From Sipunculus nudus (lineage: Eukaryota; Annelida; Sipuncula; Golfingiida; Sipunculidae): a stretch of 64,000 nucleotides of DNA. How positions within the stretch are numbered: position 1 is the first letter of the stretch; every line of letters begins with the position of its first letter. Location of the stretch: the NCBI GenBank assembly GCA_026874595.1, contig CM049311.1, positions 50,223,676 to 50,287,675 of the forward strand, in the 5' to 3' direction. The position numbers were made by a program, and so were the translations under genes. Positions 1 to 11,662 of the stretch are shown here, one piece after another. A model generated the notes under the pieces. It ran no database searches. It was not told the DNA's origin and saw nothing but the letters and a program-made list of their open reading frames with translations.

Positions 1-1971
1 CCAAAAAAGCAGAAATAGTATCACTGTATTTATAATCCTTTAGGATAGAACCATTTTATTGCCAAAAACCCGTATACCTTTTGGAGGTGTATCGTCTGTA
101 AAATCTATAGTTACAAATCATGGTCAGTTAGAATGTTTCTAATGATATGACACATGTTAAATTGAACTAGACGACTTATATATATTCTATCTATTCTAGA
201 GTGTACATTAAGATTGATGTTGTGTTAGGTACACATTTTCCCTTCTGGATATAGTTCTCTATTAGAATCTTTTAATAGATGTCGGTCTTTAATAATCGAT
301 AATTCATTTTTCCCGACAATCTTTATTATTGGCACTTCCACCCTAATAAATGGATTGTTGACGCGTTTATCAGTCAAAATATAATCAGACAATTTTTTTT
401 TAAACTCTACGTTTTTTTTGTGTCGGGCAATAAAGCTTGACAATATTATACTTATATTTGCTTATAGAGAAAAGAATACATACAATTCTGCCTTGAGAAT
501 CCGTCCGGGTCTCCTTTATATTAATATTAAACTCATCTGCGAACCATATGGCTACTCCATTGTGGCGTTCTACACAATTGCTGGGAAAAGTGCTACCTCC
601 CCCCTTTTTTAGTTATATTATTGAATTTGGTACATTAAAAAAGTTTCTTGCACACATAATATGTTAATTTTGTTCTCTACGATATTCTGATTTAATAAAT
701 CTTGCTTACTGGTGTCACCAAGTCCTATTATGTTAAGAGCAGCAACTCTGAATGTAAAACATAGAAGAAAACATAGCAAAAAGTTTACTACGAAATTTAG
801 TTTAATCATTGTCCAGGGATAGGCGGCGAGTCTTCAGAGGTTGGGTCGTCCCGTTCCATCGTCCGGGGGCTAATCCTAGTCGTCATCGCGGTTCCAGGTA
901 TAGGTGAAGGTGACATCACCGGGCGGCGTTTCCGATGTTTTCTCCGGATGCATCGGCGTCGACGATGATACCGGTTGGAGCGGCAGCAACGGCGACTGCT
1001 TCAGAAGTACAGGTCCATTACCGACGTTTTTGACGGTTTTTTAGACATAGTAAGTATGACTGTTGGATCGGTCGGCGACGCCGGTAAGACACGTTTTTTG
1101 ACGGTGTTTCTGTACAATAACTTGTTTTTCAGGTGTTTCCACAATCGATAGCGGCGGAAAGGGGTCGTACTCTATATCGGCGGCAGCATCAGCGACAGTA
1201 ATCTAGGTCTCTAACGGCGAAACAGAGGTATCACCGGTGGCAGCGCGAATCTCGCCGATTTCTTGGGAAATTATGCCTACTTCCGATCGACCTTGTTCTA
1301 CGTCTCTCACTTGGCTATATTGGACCTGTTCCGGACAACTCCTTTGCAAATGCCCCTGTTGTTTGCATCTGAAACAGGTTTTAACCTTACCGTGATGCCG
1401 GACATATGCAACATACGGAATGCCTCAATGGTAGAACTGTAGACGGTCTGGTAGCTGGGTAGTGATAAACATCAGAGCCTCGCGATCTAGCATGGGTAGA
1501 TTGTTTCGGGCCACAATTTGTTTCTACAGTCCTTAAACATTTTACGGTAGTTCTTCAAGTCGGCTGCACATCTTCATTTGGGACATTTAGGGGCAACTCT
1601 CGTAGGGAGACCCACACAGGCTTTTTTTGGGTTTGCTTGCGATGTTTCAAACGAGGTTCCCAGACACTGGACACCGTCCATGGATACTACTTCTGCCACC
1701 TGGTGGCTGGTAAACACAAGCTGAATTGTCGTTACCGATAAACTGTGGGCCCCTCTCAGGGACTCCCCATAAAAGTCCACCAATTCTTTTATTATCAGCG
1801 TTAACTTGGTCTTGCTTAAAAGTGTGCATACACACACACGACGTATGTGTATGATAAATAGAACTAGCCCAGGGTGGGGGACAGGATGTCTCCCCATCCC
1901 ACGGGTAAGTAGGTGGGGGCATCACAAGGATGAACAACACTCACTGTGGCTGGCTGACCCACGCGAAAAAA
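1..1971 (-). mobile_element. LINE copy A, decayed 5' part (ORF1 and start of ORF2), cut by window edge
   Basis: Minus-strand remnant of the same two-ORF LINE family as copies B to H. The ORF1 N-terminus reads from about 1940 leftwards in shifted frames (proline-rich start, a segment ending SVCTLLSKTKL-like, then a VSLRGLPL-like block near 1600). A CCHC-type knuckle region lies near 1320-1390. ORF2 begins near 735 with an ALNIIGLGD block and CVQETF, the endonuclease start with the catalytic Glu. More endonuclease sequence reads through 225-443 (ELYPEGKMCT). Several stops and frameshifts show that it is dead. Its 5' end abuts the tail of copy B at about 1971, and I see no clear U1 sequence at that joint. 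Confidence 0.75.
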
Positions 1972-4900
1972 ACTTTTTTTTATTGTTTATTAAAATCAGA
2001 TATATTTACAATCATAAGTACATACAATGTACTTACAATAGTGTTTACATAGATACAAACATATATATGCACTTATAAGTAACAAAATCCATATATATAT
2101 ATACACGTGTATATATAAACCGCCGAAATGAAAGTCTTTAATTAATGTACCTGAAAAGGAAAAGTTATCCATCCTTATCATGAATTATACCGACTATAGA
2201 TATATTATCTAAATTAAAACCAATACACACCCTGAAAAGGAAAACCACATCGTAACAAATTCATGCACAATCATACTTATATATACATGTACATGCACAA
2301 AGAAATAACGATTTTAAGTCTATTCATGCAATTATACATATAGTCCTATATATTTAACAAAAAAAAATTCCATGCAAACATATATTACCTATTAGCTCCT
2401 AATTTTACTATTTCCTGAAAAACAAAGAAGTATCTATATAGTACTTAAAATACGAAATCCAGTTTTTACTCCGCTAATTCTCTCTATTTTTTCCGCAAAA
2501 AAGTAGCTCCGTATCACACGTCTTATATGAACGGTACCCTTATCTGATCAGTTTGTGTACATAAACATGCATATATATATTCGCATATACTCAATTACCT
2601 ATCTCAAATGAAAATTAAATGAACGCCTACTTTGGGTATCTAACTCGAGCGTAATATGGCGGTAAGCAGATGTACTTATTCATAACGGCCCAACTCAAAA
2701 GGTCAAAGCGACTAAAGCTTTAAATCTCTCTCTATATATTTATATTACTGTGTATGGACATCTCATATATACACATACGGATGAAACTTTAGTTTAATCA
2801 ATTTTTTAAAAGAAAAGAAAACATACGGACGAAATATAAAGAATATCAATTCTAATGGTCGATATATTAAGTAATTAGGACCTATCTCGATTTCAGCCAC
2901 TGAGAAATAGGGACATTTGCTCACTAATTTAACCAGATACCATATTCTCAGAATGCTCCACCGTCTGAACTAAATCAAAACATATAAGTTAAAATTATCA
3001 TCAACTTTACATAATGCCTCATTGTGACACCATATTTTTCTAAATCTCTCTTTATGACATTTATCTTTATGTACACTCGATAAATGTTCTTGTTTTATTC
3101 TACTAATAACTACATTTTTAAAGAAACATATCTTATTCAAAGGTTTAGATTCAATACTCATATTCCTATTACTCCATAACACATATTTAGCTGTAAGTAA
3201 CAAAAAGTCTAGTAGCAAGATTTCCTGTTCCGAGAGAACCTGTCGCTTATGACTAAACCCAAAACATACGGTATATTAATTTAATTTTTTTATTTACCTG
3301 CAGTTTTATTGAAAATAGGTTTAACATCCCTCCAAAATTTAAATACAACCGCGCAATCTGAAAATAAATGCAAGTTATTTTCTTTCCGATTACATACGTG
3401 ACACAAATCAGTATCTGAAAGTTTACAGCGTAATAGAAAGTCTCTGGTTGGTAGGGCTAAATGTAAAAATTTCCAATTTACATTCATCTGGTAACGATCA
3501 TTTATATTGTTATGACATCTGTCAAAAATATGTTTAACTTGTAAATCAATATTGAAAACTTTTTTCCATTTATCCATACATTTGGGGCTATTCCCCCAAG
3601 TAATAAGTCTATATAAAAACTTTAACCCTTTCCTATTTACATTTATTTTAGATTTCCGACAAATTCTGATTCTATTGAAATTTACACAAACAGCAATATC
3701 TTTTCAAGCTTTTTTTGTATCTTTATCAAATTTTCAACAGTACCCATTAAGAGGGTTTGCTGAAGATTATTGAAAATCACTGAAACTTAAAAAAATATGC
3801 AATATTTTTGTCCTGAAAGAATAATACATATCATGGCATTCTAGTTGCCCATTTTGAGTGCTCTTTAGTGGCCTGTAAACAGTAAAGGGTTAATGAAAAC
3901 TCAGATGATTCTTTAAATTTACTATTCGCAAGATCTATACCATAAACTAAAGTAAAACCAGTTTCACGTCCTTTTCTCAGAAGAGTAACCCACTCAAATG
4001 GAAAACATTTAACCAATTCATCGTACTTCTTTTTACACCAACTAGTATCTGGAACATTAAAAAGAGACACAATATCTTGAAAACTCATACAATATCCTAG
4101 CCTTCTATTCCGTACACGTTTAACTTGTTTACAACCTTTAATGATAAAATCATTAAAATGGTTTATCCTCTTTATCCACAATGCGACTGTTAAAAAATAA
4201 GTAATTATCTAATACAGTACTTATAGTGTCATATCTAGCAAGAATACCAAGTTTCTTACAAGCCTCAAGTGTAATCTATATACTAATGACTGAATTTTCC
4301 AATTTCTACAGTTGACCTCGAACTTACATTTTAAGATACCTTTGCCCATTTTAGGATATCTTTGCCCAGCATAACTCCTTTGTATATTCCAATGTAATAT
4401 TTTGTTAAAATTCCACAGTTGTGTTCAGCATTTAAACATTGGAAGAGCCACTTCGCACTTTGAGCTTCAACTTTAAGTTTTATATTTATTAAATTTAATT
4501 ATCGTCGATCTCTAGGTAACCATTTTACCTCTTTCCTAACCAAATGTCTTCTATGATCCTAAGTAAAATCTATCAGAAGCTTATAAAGTTTTGTAGACAC
4601 CCATAAGGGCATATAAATAACACAAGAAACGTACCAAATTATACTTGAGACAATTGAATTTGTGATCACGACTATTCCAGTATATGTTAGCTCTCTTTGT
4701 GCCCATAGATATAATTTTTTTTAATTTCTTTATCTTTGGATCCCAATTTAACTTACTAGTATCTTCATTCCCTAAATAGTACCCCAAAATCTTAACATAT
4801 TTACTTGTCCAGACGATATCACGTGGTCTGTCCTCCCTTCCCACAAAACTCCCTAACCATAGTCCTTCACTTTTTTCACAATTTACCTTCGCCCCCGAAG

Positions 4901-6070
4901 CATCCTGAAATATAGATAAAACATTAAAACATCGCTATATTGAAGCATTATCTGAGACAAATAAGGTGGTGTCGTCTGCTTATTGTGCGATTTTTAACTC
5001 TTTTTCAACGGACGTAAAGGGCATCCCTGTCTGGTGCCTCTGTACAAGTTAAAAAAGGAAGAAAAATGACCATTACTTTTTAAACAACTTTGCACATCTT
5101 TATAGCACAACTTTACCCACAAAATGAAGTCCTTCCACAAAACCAAAACCCTCTAAACAATTAAACATAAAACTCCAGTCTAATCTGTCGAATGCCTTTT
5201 CCTGATCAATACATATCAACGCACCAGGTAATTTTTTAAATTTCATATAATGTATGACATCTCTGATCAAGGTAGCAGTCTGAAAAATTGATCTGCCTTT
5301 TACAGAACATGTCTGATCATTTTCTATAATAATATGTAAAACCGACTTTAAACGTTTGCCCAAACATTTTGTTGATATCTTATAGTCTACATTTAGTAAA
5401 GTAATGGGTCGCCAGTTCTTAAGAAGAAGCCGGTCACCTTTTTTTTAAATTATCGATATAATACCTTTGGGGTAAACACAATTGACCATTACGGAAGGAA
5501 TAATTAGAAACATTAACTAAGTCTGGCCCAAGTAGACCCCAAAAATGCCGATAAAATTCGCATGTAAGGCCATCTAGCTCCAGGCTTTTGTCCGTTTTAC
5601 ACTCTTTTATCGCCCTAGTGGCTTCCTCCAAGGTAATTTCTCCCTCACAAAAATTATGAATACCTCTTTGTTTTTCCAACCCGGTAAAGAATTTAGTAAC
5701 GCGCTCACCTTTCTCTCTATAGTCGATTTAAAGCGGATAGCTGCTGTTCTAGATTCTTTTTCTTGAAAGGATTCATCTTGACTCTTTAAACTGAGGAGTG
5801 TGTGTACATTACCATTTGTACCTTGTTCATGTTTGAGTAATTCTTCGTTGTAACGAATTTCTAAGGTTGACCGGAGACAACGTTCGGCATTGACCTTCTC
5901 TTTATTCTTCGTGTGATTTCTTTGACCTTTATTTTTCCTAAATCCCACCAATACAAAATATCTTTATAATACATCTGTTGTGTTTGCCAATATTTCCAAA
6001 ACTCTATGATCGTCTCGTTATATTTATTGTCTGAAAGTACTGATGAATTGAACTGCCAAAACGAGAAAAA
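1972..6070 (-). mobile_element. LINE copy B, 5'-truncated, inserted in a diverged U1 gene
   Basis: The 3' tail lies at about 1972-1998; on the minus strand it carries the family 3' end, a TTTTAATAAACAAT-type block plus A-run. The 3' UTR covers about 1999-2960 and is rich in TA and CA steps. ORF2 follows leftward to rightward from C- to N-terminus in broken frames: C-terminal end 2970-3218, zinc motif 3290-3577 (CHVCNRKENNLHLFSDC), then 3831-4181, 4581-4844, RT pieces 5100-5363 (CIDQEKAFDRLDW) and 5434-5679, and linker 5607-5951. The element stops inside the endonuclease at 6070 (FWQFNSSVL, WWDLGK). There it joins the first 26 nt of a U1 gene, so the 5' truncation falls exactly at the target. 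Confidence 0.85.
2970..6058 (-). pseudogene. LINE copy B ORF2 (endonuclease/reverse transcriptase) remnant
   Basis: About 1,000 codons of ORF2 survive in at least eight broken segments. Recognisable blocks are the C-terminal CX2CX7HX4C-type motif (3290-3577), a KILGYYLGNEDTSKLNWDPKIKK block just C-terminal of the RT core (4581-4844), the RT palm region QEKAFDRLDW (about 5195-5215) and the template-binding DGLTCEFYRHFWGLLGPDLVNV-type block (5434-5679; the full run is longer). The YADD region, around 4960-4990, is damaged. This is the same domain order as copy G, with many stops and small deletions; it is non-functional. Confidence 0.8.
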
Positions 6071-6096
6071 CGGTGTCCCCCATGCCAGGGAAGTAT
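6071..6096 (-). pseudogene. U1 snRNA gene fragment, nt 1-26
   Basis: On the minus strand this is the first 26 nt of U1 (5'-splice-site-pairing end through ACACCG), with two substitutions relative to the array U1: nt 7 A to C and nt 16 G to A. The next base towards the 3' side is already LINE copy B. It is the 5' flank of a U1 gene broken by copy B. Confidence 0.85.
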
Positions 6097-6148
6097 GCTT
6101 AACAGCGCCACATGCAAGGGTCGGCTTGCAATGTTTCATCAAAATGTA
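6097..6148 (-). promoter_or_regulatory. remnant of U1 upstream promoter region
   Basis: These 52 bases match the sequence just upstream of the array U1 genes, with a few differences. Identity fades at about 6140, inside the proximal-sequence-element candidate: the CACCCAT end is changed to CACTACTACAT on the minus strand. This U1 promoter is therefore probably damaged. Confidence 0.7.
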
Positions 6149-7030
6149 GTAGTGAGCCAGTACTCGCCAAGTACGGAGATTGACTTGTCCTGCCGAAAAT
6201 TCTCTCTTCACCAGGTGGTCAACAGTCCGAGGTGGATTCTTGGTTCAATCTGACGTCTCTGGTCTCTTTTCATCTCTGTTCACATTGCACACCATAAGCC
6301 AGAGGTGCTCCTGGCAAATCGTGGAGACTTACGTACGAGACTTTCGTCTACATTCCTCCCCGTTTTCTTGACTTGGTCACCTATAATGACTTTTTTGAAG
6401 AGCCAGACGGAACGATGTTCTGAACATAAATATAGGGGCCTAAAGATTAATAACTGTTTTATGACACCAGAACATTTACAGCTTGTATACAATCTAGTGT
6501 ATGGCACTAGAACACTTCTAGAAGATGATATTACACCTTTGAATCCCATTTGTGCCAAGAAAAAAGCAACAAAAGTGGAAACGTTAAAATACTAACTAGA
6601 TACAGGAAATCATATATTAATATGATCGTAACAAACCTCGAAGTATTATAGAGAATTATCCCCAGACTGGCATAGTGGAAGCACGCCTGGCCGCCAGCCA
6701 TGCCAAAAGTCAATAAACCACCATAACGCACTACAGGAATTTTAAGAACACACACCATTGCAACACATTAAAATGGTCCATATAGGGCTGAGGCATTCCT
6801 GTTACAAAAGGCTTACACGGAAGATAGTGAGAGATCACGGATGGTTGCCACTTGGTAGGCAACAGGAAGGATGTCCCAAGGAGAGTCAGATAGATAAGGA
6901 CAGTCTGACTCTAACAATATCCTGTCCATGTCAACTTGAGCGAATGCCGGTGTAATATTGTTTCCGTTAAGGTAAAGCCAAATAACAGTTTGGAAGAAAC
7001 CTTGACCATTTCTCCAGTTCTGCTGCGGTT
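6149..7030. other. unassigned sequence between U1 fragment and Gypsy remnant
   Basis: No gene is recognised. A plus-strand open stretch at about 6305-6595 looks mildly protein-like (TPEHLQLVYNLVYGTRTLL) and could be a transposon relic, but I cannot name it. The rest shows no RNA gene, clear repeat or LTR that I can see. Confidence 0.4.
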
Positions 7031-7163
7031 CTAGAAAAACTGTCTGTGAATTCTTCGCTCTGAGATGCCCTCTTCTCTGATCAATCGTCGTGTTTGTCTA
7101 GCGGCCTCACCGCTGCCTGCATCCCTGCAGTGGAGTACCAGTACCCGCACGTGGGTGTGCTTT

Positions 7164-7919
7164 TTAAAGAGCCGGAAAGCCTCTCTTAGGAATTGGAGTT
7201 GGATCCCAATTAGATGGGGCTGCTTGGTATATTTCCAGACCAGACCTGGCCTTCTTGGCGGACTTTTTGTTTTTGTTACAGGTGTCACAAGTTTTAATGT
7301 ACAGATCAGCGTTTTTTGCCATTTGGTACCAAAAGAAAGCTTTCTGCAAACGACGCATGGTCATGTCCCTTCCCAAATGCCCAGATGATATCAGGTCATG
7401 ACAGAGCGCTAACACTTCGCCTCGGAGTGTTGCTGGAACCACCAAACAGTTCTGAAAGGTTGAGTCTATTTCTATAAACCTTTTAAAATACAAAATACCA
7501 TTTATGATATCCAAGTGATCACTATTTAACCATAAATATTTGGATGCAGGGCTTTTACAGAACAGCTCGCCCTGGAGAGACCCCCCCCCCCCCTCCATCC
7601 ACAAAAGAACGGGACCTATATCAGGATCTTCATGTTGCAATTTACAAATGTATTCCTGTGAATAGCTACCCGTCCAGTTATTGGAGTAACCAGAACTGCC
7701 AGCAAAGTCATAAGTAGTAGGACTACTGATAACTAGGTCATTTAGAACATCTAGAGGCTTCTGATCCGACGTAGGTCCTGCAGACAGCGCTGCCGGCCGC
7801 AGGAGATACATAGGACCACTTAGAGTGCTCAGATGATCAGGCAACTGAATTTCTATATCCCCATAATCCAGATCAGATGAAGCCTCTGCACACAGCGCTG
7901 CCGGCCACAGAAGATACAT
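7164..7919 (-). pseudogene. Gypsy-type integrase N-terminal (zinc-binding) region
   Basis: This segment is in frame with the RT/RNase H segment upstream and separated from it by one stop (7929-7931). It contains the HHCC zinc-binding module: His in CHDLISSGHLG, then CDTCNKNKK about 35 residues later. The reading frame ends right after, so the DDE core is absent. The first 70 residues hold an internal near-duplication (PMYLLWPAALCAEASSD and PMYLLRPAALSAGPTSD, about 45 residues apart), unusual for this linker. A C-run of 14 near 7580 encodes a short Gly stretch and may be a slippage site. Confidence 0.8.
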
Positions 7920-7928
7920 AGGAGCTGG

Positions 7929-8936
7929 TTAAGCCAATTGACTAGGCAGATTCAGGGCTAAAGGAATCACATCATCCACATCTTCATTGAAGCGTGACCA
8001 TTGTTTATGAGCTCTTGTACAGTACTTACAACCACCATAGGGTAAGGTTTCAAGCTTTAGCCCTGCCTCATAGCAATTGCATGGTGTTAATGTGCCTGTA
8101 ATTCGTGATAAGCCATCAGCATTGCTATGTTTTGATCCCGCCCTATGCACTATTGTGAAATTGTATTGTGACAATTCCTCAATCCACCTTGATAGCTGGC
8201 CCTCGCTTTGTTTGAATCTCGTGAGCCAAGCTAGACTATTGTGATCGGTTCGTACAATGATAGGCTTTCCAAGGAGATAATGACGAAATTGTCTGCAGAA
8301 TTTTACAACGGAGAGCAATTCTTTTCTAGTTGTACAGTAACGTCGATGAGGAGCAAGTAGGACACTACTTGCGTAAGCAATAGTGCGTTCCTCATCGCCC
8401 TGCAACTGGGATAATTCTGCACCAATGGCCTTCTCTGACGCGTCACAATCTAATATGAACGTACCTGTCGGATCAGGAAATGCTAAACAGGGTGCGGAGC
8501 TCAAAACATCCTTTAGATAGTCAATAGCTGCTTGATGCTCTTCATCCCATACAAACACACTCTTGGGTTTAGTCAGCTCATATAGGCAGGCAGTTATCCC
8601 AGCATATCCCTGGACGTGAGCCCTATGATAGTTCATATAACCCAGATCAGCCTCTAATTCTTTTCGAGTAGATGGAACTGGCCATTCCTTTATAGCATCT
8701 GCCTTTCCAGGTGAAATAGATATACCCTGATGACTAACCGTCCTACCCAAAAACTCAACTTGCCTTTGCAATAAAACACATTTTTGGGGCTTGAGTTTTA
8801 GATAGTACCTTCTCATCCACTCAAGTACCTTTTTGAGGCTACTCAAATGTTCCTCAAAAGTCGCTCCTAGAACTATGATGTCTTCTAGATATACTAAAAC
8901 TTCAGGCCAAAATAATCCACGCAGTACTAGGTTCAT
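7929..8936 (-). pseudogene. Gypsy-type reverse transcriptase C-part and RNase H
   Basis: It starts in the RT palm: VLVYLEDIIV is the YxDD-type active site with Glu in place of the first Asp. The thumb/connection follows (LKPQKCVLLQRQVEFLGRTVS). Next comes RNase H, with FILDCDASEKAIGAELSQ (first catalytic Asp), RKELLSVV (Glu) and IVRTDHNSLAWL (Asp), ending HSNADGLSR, the usual HxxADxLSR end of the domain. One nonsense codon at 8943-8945 separates it from the N-terminal RT segment in the same frame; another at 7929-7931 separates it from integrase. Confidence 0.88.
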
Positions 8937-8942
8937 TGCGCG

Positions 8943-9545
8943 TTAGAAGGTTGCGGGTGCGAGTCCAAACCCCATACGAGTATGTTCGTATAGTCCGTAT
9001 TTGGTAACAAAGGCTGTCTTCTTTCGAGAATCTTCATCGAGCTGGATTTGGTTATAACCAGATGCTATGTCTAGAGTGCTAAAATACCTAGTCCCTGAGA
9101 GAGTATCCAGGCAGTTCTCGATGAGCGGTAAGGGGTACTTATCTTTTACTGTTTTTTCATTCAACGCACGGTAATCAATGCACCAACGTTCTCCTCCGTC
9201 CTGCTTCCGGACTAATACGGGTGCTGATGCCAAGTCGGATTCTGTTGGTCTAATCACACCTGCGGCAGGCATCTTATTAAGATGTTTCTCCTCTTCCTGC
9301 TCAAACCCTAAAGGAGTGTTCCTCATGCGTTGGCAAACAGGCAAAGCATCACCAGTGTCCATCTTATGTTTGATCTCGGATAGACATCCAACATCAAGAT
9401 CATGTTGAGCATATACATCCTGATATTCAATCAGTAGATTGCAAAGAGGTATAACATGTTCATCTAGTATATTTCTGCTTGCCCTTTCAAATAAGTCAGT
9501 CAAGTGATCAGGAATACTCACAGGGCTCGAAACAGAAAGGGGCAC
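8943..9545 (-). pseudogene. Gypsy-type reverse transcriptase N-part
   Basis: RT fingers and palm: GVIRPTESDLASAPVLVRKQ, RWCIDYRALNEKTVKDKYPLP, YFSTLDIASGYNQI (first catalytic Asp) and MGFGLAPATF. All are standard Ty3/Gypsy RT blocks in the standard order. It ends at a nonsense codon inside the PATF block; the following segment continues in the same frame, so this is a point change and not a frameshift. Confidence 0.88.
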
Positions 9546-9575
9546 TCGAGTTAGCTTGCTAGCCGCCCCAGTACC

Positions 9576-10174
9576 CTACCCTGCCGGACCCAGACAAGCA
9601 GACCTAATACTAGATGGTTCCTGTGTGATTACCTCCATCAGTTCTACTGCTGACCCCACTGGTTGGTTATGTTTAATGGACATATAACTGTTGGTGTCAT
9701 TGAGGACATCAAAATATCTGGACTGGTTAATGATGGTACGGGCTACTAATAATCCATCTACCTCATTCTTTGGTTCCACGACATATTGAAAAGCATCAGA
9801 CCCTTTTACTGTAACAGGTATCAAAAGTTTTGTGTTAGGAGGACAAACAACGGATCGTGTAGCCACTACCTCAAAGTTTAATTCAGAACTATTTGAGACA
9901 CACTCTCCTTTAAGAAAGCAGAGATGCACTCATTAGGTAATGTTATTTTACTATTTGCAAAATCCACAATGCACTTGTTATCAATGAGGAAATCCAAACC
10001 AAGAAGGATAGGATCGGCCACTATGTCAACAATAGCAATACAGGGATAGGTCTTCGATCCAAATGTGACTTGTAATCCGGAAACCTTTTGGGCAGAAATA
10101 CAGGCTTCCGGTCCCCCAATCCCCCGAAGTGGAGATGTACCAGTAACTTGAATGTCCCCTGGTAAGGAATGCAT
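9576..10174 (-). pseudogene. Gypsy-type aspartic protease region
   Basis: The overlapping open pieces 9576-9929 and 9878-10174 contain TYPCIAIVDIVADPILLGLD, which matches the C-terminal flap/ILG part of retropepsins (the ADPILLGLDFL block). On the plus-strand complement near 10195-10240 a VDSAAQVTV-type catalytic loop is encoded in the other frame. The region is frameshifted around 9880-9930. Between protease and RT lies a beta-rich linker (VVEPKNEVDGLLVARTII), often seen in animal Gypsy elements. Confidence 0.7.
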
Positions 10175-10639
10175 TAGTTCCTCACTAATTACTGTGACTT
10201 GGGCAGCACTATCAACAACTGCATCAGTTACTATGCCATTGACATGTAATGGTACGACTAAGCTTAAGTCCTCACCTTTCCTTATAAAGATCTCGGAGTC
10301 AGATTTACTGGTACTAGCAATTTCATATTCTTTAAAAGGGGGATCTGTGATTGAGAGTGCAACATCATCCTGATCAGAATCTCTTTCACATTCCTTGAAG
10401 GTTTATGAGATTCCTCTTTCAAATCAACTAATGGGACCACGTTGGTATCTGATAGAAATATCAATTCTGTGAAGCTAACTGGGTTAACAGTTACTGTATT
10501 CCCAGACAATACTGAGCTATCTACAGTGCAAGAACTCTTGCCTGGTATTAATAACTGTGGCAAATAGGTGACTGTTGGGGCTTGACGTCCTGGTATTGAT
10601 GAATGGCCCAAGCCTATGTCCGGGGTGAAGCCATGGCCA

Positions 10640-10915
10640 ATAGTATCACCCCTTAAGCTTTTAAATGTAGGTTTTCCTCTGATGATCCTTTCTGTGTCTT
10701 CTTGTTCGGACAGTCCCTTTCAATATGTCCCTTCTGATGACAACCAAAACAAATGGGTGTTTCCTTGTTCGGACATTCCCTTTCAAAATGTCCCTTCTGA
10801 TGACAACCAAAACAAGGGAAGTTTGAGGTGTTCTTTGAGGAATTGAGGGAGACCTTGATCTGGGTGGTGTACGGGATCTCAGTAGTTGTTTCATCATTAA
10901 CTCAAGGCCTTCCAT
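10640..10915 (-). pseudogene. Gypsy-type gag nucleocapsid with two CCHC knuckles
   Basis: Read in the correct minus-strand frame, 10690-10825 encodes two CX2CX4HX4C knuckles (CFGCHQKGHFEREC and CFGCHQKGHIERDC), 23 residues apart start to start. They are nearly identical, so the second probably arose by local duplication. This marks the end of gag. Only a short stretch of gag lies upstream (right) before LINE copy C begins near 10950; most of gag is missing. Confidence 0.8.
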
Positions 10916-10949
10916 ACGTTGAGTTATTTCTTTTTCAAACTGACTCTGT

Positions 10950-11662
10950 CACGTTGTGTCTGTAGCAACTCCCACTACTCTAATTTCGAAATTGGACTGA
11001 TCGTATGGCAGGAGGTCAGGGTTAGCGAAGCTTGACTTTTCTAACTGTCGATTGGCTCTGAGTTCTAGCATATATATCGATTTCAGTATCATCTTCTTCT
11101 GGTGCGTATTCAGTGCAATCTCTTTGTACTTGACATTCTTTTTACATTTGAAACATGTACGAAGTTTCCCTTTGTATCTGACGTAAGCCACGTAACGCTG
11201 AGTGTCATGGAAGAACTGTAACCGATCTGGTAGAGGCTTGTTAACAAACATAAGGACCTCACGGTCTAACATAGGTAAGTTTGTCCGTGGCCATAGCTTA
11301 CACCGACACCCCTTCAGGATTTTACCATATTCCTGTAGTTCGCTAGTGACTTTGCTGTGAGGTAAGTCCAAAGGTAACCCCCGAAGGGAAACCAACACAG
11401 GCTTGCTAGCATCCGCCAAGGTGGTATCTAACATCACTTCAAGACACTGCACCCCATCCACAGCGGCGGCTTCTGCAGCAGCGGTACTGGTGAATACAAG
11501 CTGTAGCATTTTCGATGATACTGAATTGGCTGCATGAAGACGATCTTCATAGCGACCGACCAACTCCTGGATGGCAGTGTTGACCTCAGTACTTGAAAAC
11601 TCGTGTATATACAAAACAGAGGTTGAGGAGTGGTGAATGCTACTAACCCAAGTAGAGGGGCG
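10950..11662 (-). mobile_element. LINE copy C, ORF1 fragment
   Basis: ORF1 of the family from about residue 12 to the zinc knuckle and just beyond: YIHEFSSTEVNTAIQEL, then VSLRGLPLDLPHSKV, MLDREVLMFVNKPLPDRLQ, YKGKLRTCFKC. A one-base deletion within the knuckle (about 11130) shifts the frame, so the last His and Cys are lost. The N-terminal end stops at 11662, exactly where a fragment of the U1 array spacer begins. The element is cut at both sides. Confidence 0.8.

Larger units (their letters stand above)
7031..10940 (-). mobile_element. Ty3/Gypsy-type LTR retrotransposon remnant (gag-pol), no LTRs seen
   Basis: In minus-strand order: gag nucleocapsid with two CCHC knuckles (about 10690-10825), aspartic protease region (about 9950-10170), reverse transcriptase (8943-9545 into 8936), RNase H (about 7930-8500) and the zinc-binding N-terminal part of integrase (7164-7500). 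The integrase catalytic core is missing. I see no terminal repeats. The two flanking boundaries are approximate. It sits between the diverged U1 fragment and LINE copy C, so it probably inserted into, or was rearranged with, the same retroelement-rich locus. It is inactive. Confidence 0.85.

Noticed and set aside
1950-1985. U1 target between LINE copies A and B
   Set aside because: The bases between the A-run and the 5' UTR do not resemble U1 convincingly; the joint may have been altered.
6305-6595. possible transposase fragment
   Set aside because: 96 codons look mildly protein-like, but I find no diagnostic motif, no terminal repeats and no continuation.
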